Positions 1 through 4,975 of a stretch of 6,463 nucleotides of DNA are shown here, in pieces. This DNA is from Candidatus Thiodiazotropha taylori (GTDB taxonomy: Bacteria; Pseudomonadota; Gammaproteobacteria; Chromatiales; Chromatiaceae), in contig JAHRHW010000259.1 of assembly GCA_019100305.1 (NCBI GenBank), forward strand, positions 1 to 6,463, read 5' to 3'. The notes under the pieces are model-generated. The model searched no databases. It saw only the letters and a list, made by a program, of their open reading frames with translations, and was not told the DNA's origin. Position numbers and translations under genes: made by a program. Numbering within the stretch: the first letter of the stretch is position 1; each line of letters opens with the position of its first letter.

Positions 1-398
1 GCGGCCCATTGGTTGCCACGGTACTGGATCTGATCGAGCGTGGGGGTATCGCCATCGCACTGCTGGATGTCTCGGCCACTGCTCATATGCCCGATGTACT
101 GGAGATGCCCTATCGGGCGCAAGTGCGTCATGGTGCTGAACCAGGCAGCCGCGCCTATACCTATCGACTCACCGGCCCTACCTGCCTGGCCGGTGACATC
201 ATCGGGGATTATGCATTCGAGCAACCCCTGCAGATCGGTGAGCGGATCGTCTTTGAGGACATGATTCACTACACGATGGTGAAAACCACCCAGTTTAACG
301 GTGTCCCGCATCCGGCCATCGCGATTCGACATGAACAGGGTGAGTTCGAAGTGATCAGACAATTCGGCTACGACGATTATGAGAGCCGACTCTCATAA
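1..398 (+). CDS. nspC: Carboxynorspermidine/carboxyspermidine decarboxylase, C-terminal part (5' end outside the window)
   Basis: PLP-dependent fold-III decarboxylase that removes CO2 from carboxynorspermidine or carboxyspermidine to give norspermidine or spermidine. It is the last step of the alternative polyamine pathway, after carboxy(nor)spermidine dehydrogenase, and is cytosolic. About 131 C-terminal residues are visible; the family is usually about 365-380 residues. The frame is open to the window edge (first full codon at 3), and the TTG at 9 is an internal Leu of the family's LVATVLD segment, not a start. Diagnostic motifs in order are TAHMPDVLEMPYR, YRLTGPTCLAGD (with the active-site Cys equivalent to that of ornithine decarboxylase), the GDYAFEQPL segment, FEDMIHYTMVKTTQFNGV (with the PLP-contacting Tyr) and the characteristic terminal FGYDDYESRLS. 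The C-terminus looks complete and undamaged. A hairpin terminator candidate follows. The gene symbol rests on this C-terminal third only; the identification is confident. Confidence 0.93.
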   Translation, partial: GPLVATVLDLIERGGIAIALLDVSATAHMPDVLEMPYRAQVRHGAEPGSRAYTYRLTGPTCLAGDIIGDYAFEQPLQIGERIVFEDMIHYTMVKTTQFNGVPHPAIAIRHEQGEFEVIRQFGYDDYESRLS

Positions 399-421
399 TG
401 GTGCTTACGCGAACCCTATTC

Positions 422-440
422 GGTGGGGCATGGCCCCACC
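422..440 (+). terminator. Hairpin after nspC, probable weak intrinsic terminator
   Basis: A perfect 8-bp GC-rich stem, GGTGGGGC / GCCCCACC, closes a 3-nt ATG loop 24 nt after the nspC stop codon. It is followed by ATTCTTGCT, an imperfect T tract, so termination may be partial. The opposite strand has no T run after the stem, so it fits the plus-strand gene better than the convergent HD-GYP gene. The pairing is seen directly; the terminator role is inferred. Confidence 0.6.
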
Positions 441-551
441 ATTCTTGCTGAATCTATTCCGGACAGCAGTGCCTTGATGGGAGAGGGTTTGGAGAGAGAG
501 TGTACGCGATGCGTTTCACCTGACTAAAGGCTGGGTTTGTGTTTACAGACA

Positions 552-1934
552 CTAGCCAAGCCGGTCAAAGATCTCCTGAATCGATTCGATGGATGCCTCA
601 ATGTGTTCCAGCATCATGGCGTCCCGAGTTGCATCCGAATCGTTGTAACTGTGAAACATCCGGACTGTATTTCGTATCTGCCAGGTCAGCTCTTTGATCA
701 ACAACTCGATCTCATTGAATTCACCCAGGACCTGCTCATCAACCCCCGACAGCTCTCTCTCCTTACACAGCCATGCAGTAATTTCACTACTCAACAGGCC
801 GGACTCATCCAGGGTAGAGCGTATTCTGCAGGTGACAGCGGCAATCGCGGAAAGCTGCTTCGCATCTTGCTGATCGATTCGCTCCTTGAGCTCCAACAGA
901 TTTTCGTGAATATCGTCCAGTGCCTGCTTTGCCTCTCTAAGAATATCGATCTGCTTACCCAGATTTTTTGCATAATCCTTTGGACAATCATCAGCCCTCA
1001 GTCTGACCGGTTGCAGGCCTGACTTTTTGATGATGGACATGGTTGCCCGATAGACTTCGTAACCATTGGTGGTAGGGTTAAGCTGCAGGTATGGCTTGAT
1101 ATCACCAAGGGTTCGCTGGCTGTTTCGAAATGACTTGACCCGGATGGAGTGGATACTGTCAGTCATGTTTATGATCTTTCCAGGATTACCGAGCTGCTCC
1201 TCGTTCAGGGCGAATGGATAGCCTGCGCCAAAGCAGTCCTCATGATGCTCTATCACGGCGCGGGAGACCTCTGGATAGATGCCGGGTACTGAGTCAGCAA
1301 TAATCTTACCCACGATGACATGCGCACGAACGGTACTCCACTCCTGAGCGGAGAGTTTTCTGTTGCTGCAGACGATATTGGGATCCAGATGAAGCAGTCC
1401 TATATCATGCATCAGGGCTGCAACCAGGATATCCCGCCGCTCATCCATGCTCAGTCCCATCTCCCGTGCGATCATGCTAGAGAGCCAGGCGGAGAAGATG
1501 CTCTTTTCAAACTCGGAATGCATCTGTGCTTCAAGCACGGTCAGTTTCTGAGTCAGGAGTGGATGCAGTCTCTCCAGTTGCAAAAGCTTTTCGAACTCAG
1601 GTCCATATTTCAGGGCCTCATTCACTCTGTTCAGATCAGGGTATTTTTCCAACAGGCGTCTGAATTCAGTGATCAGGGTCTGGGTATCTGCCTGATGTTC
1701 CAGACCGATGTGAATATCCAGAGGCTTTAGTAGCTTGTGCTTGATCAGCTGCTGTCGTACATCCCGATCGATGTTGATGCCCTTACGCGCCAGGAGGACG
1801 CCTTTGTCATTCAGAATATCGGATGTGGTGAACGCCTGGTTTCCCTTGCTTGAGATCTCTGACAAGTGAACAGAGTAGAAACCGTTCTTGGCTTGGTCTG
1901 TGTACTGCTGAATTAACTCTTCCATTACTACCAC
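552..1934 (-). CDS. HD-GYP domain protein, putative cyclic-di-GMP phosphodiesterase or divergent sensor
   Basis: 460 residues from the GTG at 1934. An ATG at codon 4 (1925) is an equally plausible start, because neither has a strong Shine-Dalgarno. Residues 20-75 form a small N-terminal region with the pattern often preceding HD-GYP domains (SDILNDKGVLLARKG...). The HD-GYP core spans about 135-270: H139, H176-D177 (LMHDIG), H205, H230-H231 and GYP at 238-240, with D259 following, so the usual metal-ligand pattern is present. Two things are unusual: the conserved HDIGK Lys is Leu180, and the HHERxDGxGYP block reads HHEDCFGAGYP, losing the Arg and the Asp of DG. Residues 320-460 are a long, charged, helical, probably coiled-coil extension. 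No membrane segment or receiver domain is seen, so it should be cytosolic. In the family, active members hydrolyse cyclic di-GMP to pGpG or GMP; whether this one is active is unclear. It is transcribed towards nspC, alone, with its own upstream region. Confidence 0.85.
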   Translation of the reverse strand: MVVMEELIQQYTDQAKNGFYSVHLSEISSKGNQAFTTSDILNDKGVLLARKGINIDRDVRQQLIKHKLLKPLDIHIGLEHQADTQTLITEFRRLLEKYPDLNRVNEALKYGPEFEKLLQLERLHPLLTQKLTVLEAQMHSEFEKSIFSAWLSSMIAREMGLSMDERRDILVAALMHDIGLLHLDPNIVCSNRKLSAQEWSTVRAHVIVGKIIADSVPGIYPEVSRAVIEHHEDCFGAGYPFALNEEQLGNPGKIINMTDSIHSIRVKSFRNSQRTLGDIKPYLQLNPTTNGYEVYRATMSIIKKSGLQPVRLRADDCPKDYAKNLGKQIDILREAKQALDDIHENLLELKERIDQQDAKQLSAIAAVTCRIRSTLDESGLLSSEITAWLCKERELSGVDEQVLGEFNEIELLIKELTWQIRNTVRMFHSYNDSDATRDAMMLEHIEASIESIQEIFDRLG

Positions 1935-1948
1935 GTTCTACAGCTACG

Positions 1949-1971
1949 TAGTTTTTACGACTTAAAAACTA
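1949..1971. promoter_or_regulatory. 9-bp perfect inverted repeat upstream of the HD-GYP gene, possible operator
   Basis: TAGTTTTTA, a 5-bp spacer (CGACT) and TAAAAACTA form a perfect dyad 15-37 bp before the GTG start and 24-46 bp before the ATG alternative. Its AT-rich composition makes it a poor terminator stem and more like a DNA-binding dyad. The left arm partly overlaps a second 8-bp palindrome, CTACGTAG (1944-1951). No regulator can be assigned from the sequence. Confidence 0.45.
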
Positions 1972-2005
1972 TCCCAGATTACAAATTTTTTTTGGTCGTT
2001 ATTCT

Positions 2006-2011
2006 GTTATA
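2006..2011 (-). promoter_or_regulatory. Candidate -10 element for the HD-GYP gene
   Basis: On the minus strand this reads TATAAC, a 5-of-6 match to the sigma-70 -10 consensus. I find no good -35 hexamer at 16-18 bp, so an activator or another start is possible. A run of eight A residues on the minus strand (1986-1993) lies just downstream. If the element is used, the inverted repeat at 1949-1971 would fall in the transcribed leader. Confidence 0.22.
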
Positions 2012-2168
2012 TGGAATCTTTAATCAAATCCCTGTCAGACTCACTCAACGGCCGACGCTCACTTTACTTGAGAGACTCAGGGCTTAGGATCTGATTATGC
2101 CAATCCAACAACCCCTGCCCCGAATATTTGCATCAATCAAGGGGACAACAGGGTCGCTTGGATGAGCG

Positions 2169-2444
2169 TTAGGCCAGGCTTTCGATCAGAGGGATCTCTT
2201 TACCGTCAATTCCGGCTTTCAACTGACGACTCTGAGTCAAAACTCGACGGCATATTTTTTTATCCAGAAGGGCTACAGCCTGACGCTCCAGATACTCAGC
2301 GCCCTTCTCATCACCCGCATCCCGTAACCGAACAGCCATCACTTCCAGTTCACGAACTGATGCCTGTTTAACCATATGTCGAAAGCCTCTCGGTTTCGAA
2401 CTTGTATCATCCATGCCCGGAAGCCGTTCATTACCAGTCAACAT
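2169..2444 (-). CDS. Small hypothetical protein, 91 aa, helical
   Basis: I do not recognise this protein. It starts at an ATG preceded by a good purine-rich ribosome binding site (GGGGGAAG, 4 nt before the start codon) and ends in TAA. The first 25 residues are polar and look disordered (MLTGNERLPGMDDTSSKPRG). Residues 27-62 are a strongly helical, charge-patterned segment (VRELEVMAVRLRDAGDEKGA...) that ends in DKKICRRV. The tail is short and mixed. There is no signal peptide, membrane segment or zinc motif; a single Cys is present near residue 65. It stands alone between the HD-GYP gene and the four-gene operon, on the same strand as both but with gaps of 234 and 327 bp, so it is probably a separate transcript. 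The coding call rests on the start signal and protein-like composition. Confidence 0.6.
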   Translation of the reverse strand: MLTGNERLPGMDDTSSKPRGFRHMVKQASVRELEVMAVRLRDAGDEKGAEYLERQAVALLDKKICRRVLTQSRQLKAGIDGKEIPLIESLA

Positions 2445-2448
2445 GTCA

Positions 2449-2456
2449 CTTCCCCC
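2449..2456 (-). promoter_or_regulatory. Ribosome binding site of the 91-aa gene
   Basis: GGGGGAAG on the minus strand, followed by TGAC and the ATG at 2444. It is the best Shine-Dalgarno-like sequence near this start and supports the choice of start codon. Confidence 0.55.
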
Positions 2457-2563
2457 GCTTAATTTTCAATCCATTCTTTATTGGACTTTTAACCCTGTAT
2501 GAGACAATCACAGCTGCTCTGCCCCCTACAGACCTCAAACCCTCTACCAGCTTGGGATTCCTC

Positions 2564-2577
2564 CACCGAAATCGGTG
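2564..2577. repeat. Hairpin-forming inverted repeat in the leader of the 91-aa gene
   Basis: CACCGA and TCGGTG are separated by only 2 bp, so the hairpin would pair 5 bp with a 4-nt loop. On the minus strand a further CGGT lies immediately upstream (2580-2585 region, CGGTTGATCACCG), so the middle ACCG could pair with either neighbour. No T run follows on either strand, so it is not a standard terminator. Its role is unknown. Confidence 0.35.
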
Positions 2578-2735
2578 ATCAACCGAACTGAAAGCCAGAA
2601 TTATTCAGTCAGTTACAATAAATAATAGATGTTTAAATAATCTCTGAAGTGACCTATGACACCGATACTTTGTGACAAATTACTGCGTGATCAAATAGCA
2701 GCAGTAGGTCGACCCGGAAGTCTATAAAGCACTCT

Positions 2736-2752
2736 GTGGCTGAGGTAGCCAC
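2736..2752 (-). terminator. Small hairpin after the lipocalin gene, weak terminator candidate
   Basis: A perfect 6-bp stem, GTGGCT / AGCCAC, closes a 5-nt loop and starts 20 nt after the stop codon of the lipocalin gene. On the minus strand it is followed by AGAGTGCTTTATAG, which has only a short T run. It is well placed to end the four-gene operon but weak as an intrinsic terminator. Confidence 0.3.
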
Positions 2753-2771
2753 TTGGAATGCAAATCTGCCT

Positions 2772-3320
2772 CTACCGGTCTGTTCTGATCAAGCTGCCCG
2801 GATCATAGCCCGCAGCCAGGACAATCATCTCGATCCCCGACCACTTTTCAGCGGTGATTTCAGGTTGTCGCGAAAGTACCCACAGATACTTTCTGCTCGG
2901 CATACCGACCACCGCATAGTCATAATCGCTGCCAAGCCCCAAAATCCAGTAATCTCCCCAGAACAGACTCCAACCCAGCAGGGAGACAAAACTGACCTCT
3001 AACTTTGCATTCGTGCTGCTGTCCACGATACGAGCAACTCCCTTTGCTTCGTCCATCTCACCCTGCTGATCCCTGCAGCGATTGATGACCTGAATCTCAC
3101 CGCCCTCAAGCTGCTTATAATTGGCCGTCACTTCGCCTATACAGTGGTTCTGAAACCGGTTGGGCAATCTGGCTATTTCGTACCACTTGCCAAGATAACG
3201 CTGCAGTTCGACACTGGACACTGTCTTCAACTGTGATTGATGCTCTGCACAGCCAATCACCGTGCCTGACAACACTACTGTCAGGCAACCCATCAACAGG
3301 AGTTTGAAGTTGCTTTTCAC
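2772..3320 (-). CDS. blc: Blc-like lipocalin, outer-membrane lipoprotein
   Basis: 182 residues from a GTG start. The first 24 residues are a lipoprotein signal peptide: basic MKSNFK, a hydrophobic stretch, then the lipobox VIGC with Cys24 as the lipidation site. Residue 25 is Ala, not Asp, so export to the outer membrane is expected. The mature part is a bacterial lipocalin: the first-strand GxW motif is YLGKWYEIARLPNRFQ (42-57), followed by the Blc-type block DYWILGLGSDYDYAVVG and the YLWVLSRQP strand. Cys60 and Cys82 could form a disulfide. Blc-family proteins bind fatty acids or lysophospholipids and are linked to envelope stress. The GTG overlaps the stop of the preceding VOC gene (GTGA, 3317-3320), and no Shine-Dalgarno is visible, so translation is probably coupled. 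The GTG must be the start, because the next Met (residue 10) would cut the signal peptide. The family is confident; orthology to E. coli blc is not proven. Confidence 0.9.
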   Translation of the reverse strand: MKSNFKLLLMGCLTVVLSGTVIGCAEHQSQLKTVSSVELQRYLGKWYEIARLPNRFQNHCIGEVTANYKQLEGGEIQVINRCRDQQGEMDEAKGVARIVDSSTNAKLEVSFVSLLGWSLFWGDYWILGLGSDYDYAVVGMPSRKYLWVLSRQPEITAEKWSGIEMIVLAAGYDPGSLIRTDR

Positions 3321-3763
3321 GAGCTGAGGTCGAGGTTTTTTACCGGATCATCGATCCAGCTCTTGTCCTGCTGCCAATCGATCGATGGATCATCCACAAA
3401 GAGCTCGATCTCGTTGCCATCCGGGTCCTCGAGATAGATGCTCTGACTGACTGTGTGGTCGGAAAGACCATGGATCTGAATACCTGCCTGACTGAGTCGA
3501 TCGAGCGCCTGCTTCAGGGCGCTCAGATCATTGCCCACTTTCCAGCCGACATGATAAAGCCCAACACGGCGACCCTGTAGCGGACCCGGCGCCTCGCCCA
3601 CTTCGATCAGCAGTAACTCATGATGGCTACGTCCACCGCTGAACATGACCCCTTTGCCGCCAAAGATCTCACCCTGTGCCTGCAGGCCCAGAACTGCTGA
3701 GTAAAAATCTCTTGAAGCCTGCAGATTCTTCACATATAACGCCACATGGCCAAGCTCTATCAT
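3317..3763 (-). CDS. VOC superfamily protein (glyoxalase/extradiol dioxygenase fold)
   Basis: 148 residues with the typical vicinal-oxygen-chelate layout: an opening strand ELGHVALYVKNLQASRDFY, then LGL, a middle strand GLYHVGWKV, and the closing LEDPDGNEIELFVDDP. H6, H71 and E120 fall where the 2-His-1-Glu metal site of type I extradiol dioxygenases and related VOC proteins lies, so metal binding is likely; H47/H48 are nearby. The closest style is the CatE/catechol-2,3-dioxygenase-like half-size group, but substrate and reaction cannot be told from sequence, and isomerase, lyase or resistance-type roles remain open. Its ATG overlaps the stop of the upstream 294-aa gene (ATGA, 3760-3763), and its own stop overlaps the lipocalin start. 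It is cytosolic, with no signal peptide. Family confident, function unknown. Confidence 0.88.
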   Translation of the reverse strand: MIELGHVALYVKNLQASRDFYSAVLGLQAQGEIFGGKGVMFSGGRSHHELLLIEVGEAPGPLQGRRVGLYHVGWKVGNDLSALKQALDRLSQAGIQIHGLSDHTVSQSIYLEDPDGNEIELFVDDPSIDWQQDKSWIDDPVKNLDLSS

Positions 3764-4644
3764 CGTGTAATCCCACTGTTGTCAGTTGTCATTCTGGTCC
3801 GAACTCTGGGTGCGGGAATCTTATCCCGATCGAGTATCTCCGGATAGAGTCGCCAATAGTACTCGATGCGGGAAGCTCGCCGTCCCAAATTCGATTCCAG
3901 ACGACGCCGTTCTGCCTCCTGCAGCGTCGGCAGGGTCAGCAGCGCGGGGGCTATCCAATCCAGATAACGTTGCACCAGGGCACTGCTCAGATCATCCGGC
4001 CAATCTTCTGTCAGTCCAAAGCTTGGTATACCGGCTCGCTCGAATCGCTCACCCTGGTCGGTTTCGGCATACTGACGATGCACGTCCCAGGTCAGCCAGA
4101 GGTGATTGACGTGAAAGCCTGCTCTCTTCCTGACCAGCCTCTCCAGGCGATCGATCTCCCTGAAGTGGTGATCTCCACCAACCCCGGTACGCTCCAGGCA
4201 GCCTCGCCAGAAGCGGGGCTTATGATTGCTGTGTTTGGGACCCGGCTGCATCGACATCAGCAGTGCCAGCGGCTTTCGATCTGTCTCATCGAGTAACCAC
4301 AACTCGCGCCGATCGGTTAAAGCAAAGGGTAGTTCATGTTGATGTTGCAGGATCTGTTTTATCAGCAGATCACACAGATCCGCGTGCCAATCGTCGCTCA
4401 CCATCGGCGCTTTGATCAACCCCTCCTTTTCAGACCAGAGTCCGATCAGTTGCCAGGTATTGATCGATGCATGGGCATTCAGACTTCCCCAACCGCCATG
4501 CCGTACGATCTGTGACTCGATATGCCACACCCTGCCATTGGTCGTTGAGGCCCGTCCACCCTGCAGTTCAATGATCTGCAGAACACCCAGAAATGGATTC
4601 AAGCGACGTATCCCGTAGCAATTGACTGACGTGTTATCGATCAT
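3760..4644 (-). CDS. Conserved-looking hypothetical protein, about 294 aa
   Basis: I do not recognise a named family. Two ATGs are in frame, at 4650 and 4644. I prefer 4644 because it forms a 4-nt ATGA overlap with the stop of the upstream 63-aa gene, the same junction seen at the next gene boundary; the longer form would be 296 aa. The N-terminus (MIDNTSVNCYGIRRLNPFLG) leads into a compact Gly-containing segment with GGRASTTNGRVWHIESQI, which looks like short beta strands. The middle is rich in Trp and His (HADLCDLL, RRELWLLDETDRKPLALL, HHFREIDRLERLVRKRAGFHVNH). The C-terminal 80 residues are helical and Arg-rich (LPTLQEAERRRLESNLGRR, SRIEYYWRLYPEIL). No signal peptide, membrane span or nucleotide-binding loop is evident, so it is probably cytosolic. 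Its place in a coupled operon with VOC and lipocalin genes is the only functional hint. Confidence 0.8.
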   Translation of the reverse strand: MIDNTSVNCYGIRRLNPFLGVLQIIELQGGRASTTNGRVWHIESQIVRHGGWGSLNAHASINTWQLIGLWSEKEGLIKAPMVSDDWHADLCDLLIKQILQHQHELPFALTDRRELWLLDETDRKPLALLMSMQPGPKHSNHKPRFWRGCLERTGVGGDHHFREIDRLERLVRKRAGFHVNHLWLTWDVHRQYAETDQGERFERAGIPSFGLTEDWPDDLSSALVQRYLDWIAPALLTLPTLQEAERRRLESNLGRRASRIEYYWRLYPEILDRDKIPAPRVRTRMTTDNSGITR

Positions 4645-4832
4645 TCGCATGTTGCCAAAATAGTACGTAACTTTTTCGAAGCAGGTTCCACAACCTTCTG
4701 ATATCCACTCGGAATCAACTTGTATCGATATTCAACTCCCTGTGCACCCTTCTCGACCTGCTGAAACTGGGATATAAAGTCGGCTTGTGTGGCTAGCTGC
4801 TCTTGATAGGCATAGCGGTCTACACCATTCAT
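4641..4832 (-). CDS. Small hypothetical protein, 63 aa, first gene of the operon
   Basis: I do not recognise this protein. The frame is open further upstream to a TTG at 4898, but the ATG at 4832 is preceded by a perfect AGGAGG 9 nt away, and the TTG lies inside the promoter palindrome, so the 63-aa form is the better call. It begins MNGVDRYAYQEQLATQADF, has a polar helical first half (QEQLATQADFISQFQQVEKG), a Tyr-rich turn (EYRYKLIPSGY) and a basic C-terminus ending in a single Cys (KKLRTILATCE). There is no signal peptide or membrane segment. Its TGA overlaps an ATG of the 294-aa gene by 4 nt, which is strong contextual support for both reading frames. It could be a small partner or regulator of the next gene product, but this is inference only. 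Confidence 0.72.
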   Translation of the reverse strand: MNGVDRYAYQEQLATQADFISQFQQVEKGAQGVEYRYKLIPSGYQKVVEPASKKLRTILATCE

Positions 4833-4841
4833 TGAATTTGC

Positions 4842-4847
4842 CCTCCT
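4842..4847 (-). promoter_or_regulatory. Consensus ribosome binding site fixing the start of the 63-aa gene
   Basis: A perfect AGGAGG on the minus strand, 9 nt before the ATG at 4832. It is the strongest Shine-Dalgarno in the window and argues against the longer frame starting at TTG 4898. The downstream genes of the operon have weak sites, so this one may set translation for the whole coupled unit. Confidence 0.8.
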
Positions 4848-4887
4848 GATCCTGACACACCCGTTGTTGTCTTTAGGCCTAGGACAA

Positions 4888-4901
4888 TAATTGTACAATT
4901 A
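4888..4901. promoter_or_regulatory. 14-bp palindrome, operator candidate 1
   Basis: TAATTGTACAATTA is a perfect 14-bp palindrome with core TTGTACAA (4891-4898). It overlaps the -10 element predicted for the minus-strand operon and the -35 element predicted for the plus-strand gene, a position where a bound repressor would block both. Confidence 0.6.
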
Positions 4902-4917
4902 AGTTTGTTTTGTACAA
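4890..4917 (-). promoter_or_regulatory. Predicted promoter of the four-gene operon
   Basis: On the minus strand TTGTAC (4912-4917) and TACAAT (4890-4895, 5 of 6 to the sigma-70 -10 consensus) are separated by 16 bp. The predicted transcription start is near 4883, giving a leader of about 50 nt before the ATG at 4832. The -35 is weak (only TTG matches), so the promoter may need help or be modest. Inferred from motif and position. Confidence 0.45.
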
Positions 4918-4918
4918 T
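4891..4918 (+). promoter_or_regulatory. Predicted promoter of the SlyD-methyltransferase gene
   Basis: The same arrangement occurs on the plus strand: TTGTAC (4891-4896), 16 bp, TACAAT (4913-4918), with a predicted start near 4925 and a leader of about 50 nt before ATG 4976. A competing pair is TTGTTT (4905-4910), 17 bp, TAATAT (4928-4933). The choice between the two is open. Confidence 0.42.
4910..4917. promoter_or_regulatory. TTGTACAA palindrome, operator candidate 2
   Basis: Second exact copy of the 8-bp TTGTACAA core, 19 bp centre to centre from the first, or nearly two helical turns, so the two sites lie roughly on the same DNA face. It overlaps the opposite promoter elements: -35 for the operon and -10 for the methyltransferase gene. 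A third partial copy, TTGTAC, follows at 4934-4939. Confidence 0.6.
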
Positions 4919-4975
4919 ATTTTGTTCTAATATTTGTACCATCTGGAATTCAAGGAATTACCCCATCGAGAATCC

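Larger units (their letters stand above)
2445..2771. other. 327-bp gene-free stretch: leader of the 91-aa gene and tail of the lipocalin operon
   Basis: No coding region is convincing here. The part near 2600-2640 is AT-rich and contains a minus-strand TATTAT (2622-2627, 5 of 6 to the -10 consensus) without a clear -35, making it a possible promoter for the 91-aa gene with a leader of about 170 nt. The leader would include the hairpin at 2564-2577. The right end holds a small hairpin at 2736-2752, just past the lipocalin stop. The rest shows nothing I can name. Confidence 0.4.

Noticed and set aside
504..514. ACGC-GAT-GCGT small hairpin beyond the HD-GYP stop
   Set aside because: The stem is only 4 bp and no T run follows on the minus strand; a stem this short is expected by chance.
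539..552. GTGT-N6-ACAC at the HD-GYP stop codon as a terminator
   Set aside because: Four base pairs, low stability and no T tract.
537..1022. 161-aa plus-strand open frame
   Set aside because: It lies wholly antisense to the HD-GYP gene, which has clear domain motifs; its protein is Cys/Leu-rich with no recognisable feature, and no ribosome binding site stands out.
2050..2080. Flagellar sigma-28-like promoter on the minus strand (TAAAGTGA ... GCCGTTGA)
   Set aside because: The spacing between the two blocks is about 5 bp shorter than the sigma-28 consensus requires.
2101..2160. Bulged CCCTG/CCCC versus GGGG/CAGGG pairing after the 91-aa gene
   Set aside because: It has a large loop, a 4-nt bulge and no following T run, so it does not make a convincing terminator.
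3676..4296. 206-aa plus-strand open frame
   Set aside because: It is antisense to the VOC and 294-aa genes, low in domain-like pattern and rich in Pro, Ser and Gln, as expected of a shadow frame. The minus-strand genes are supported by 4-nt junctions.
4833..4898. Extension of the 63-aa gene to a TTG start (85 aa)
   Set aside because: The TTG is inside the TTGTACAA palindrome and the predicted promoter, and the perfect AGGAGG points to the ATG at 4832.
4934..4975. TTG start adding 14 residues to the methyltransferase fusion
   Set aside because: It lies only about 9 nt after the predicted transcription start, within the third TTGTAC half site, with no ribosome binding site; the ATG at 4976 is preferred.
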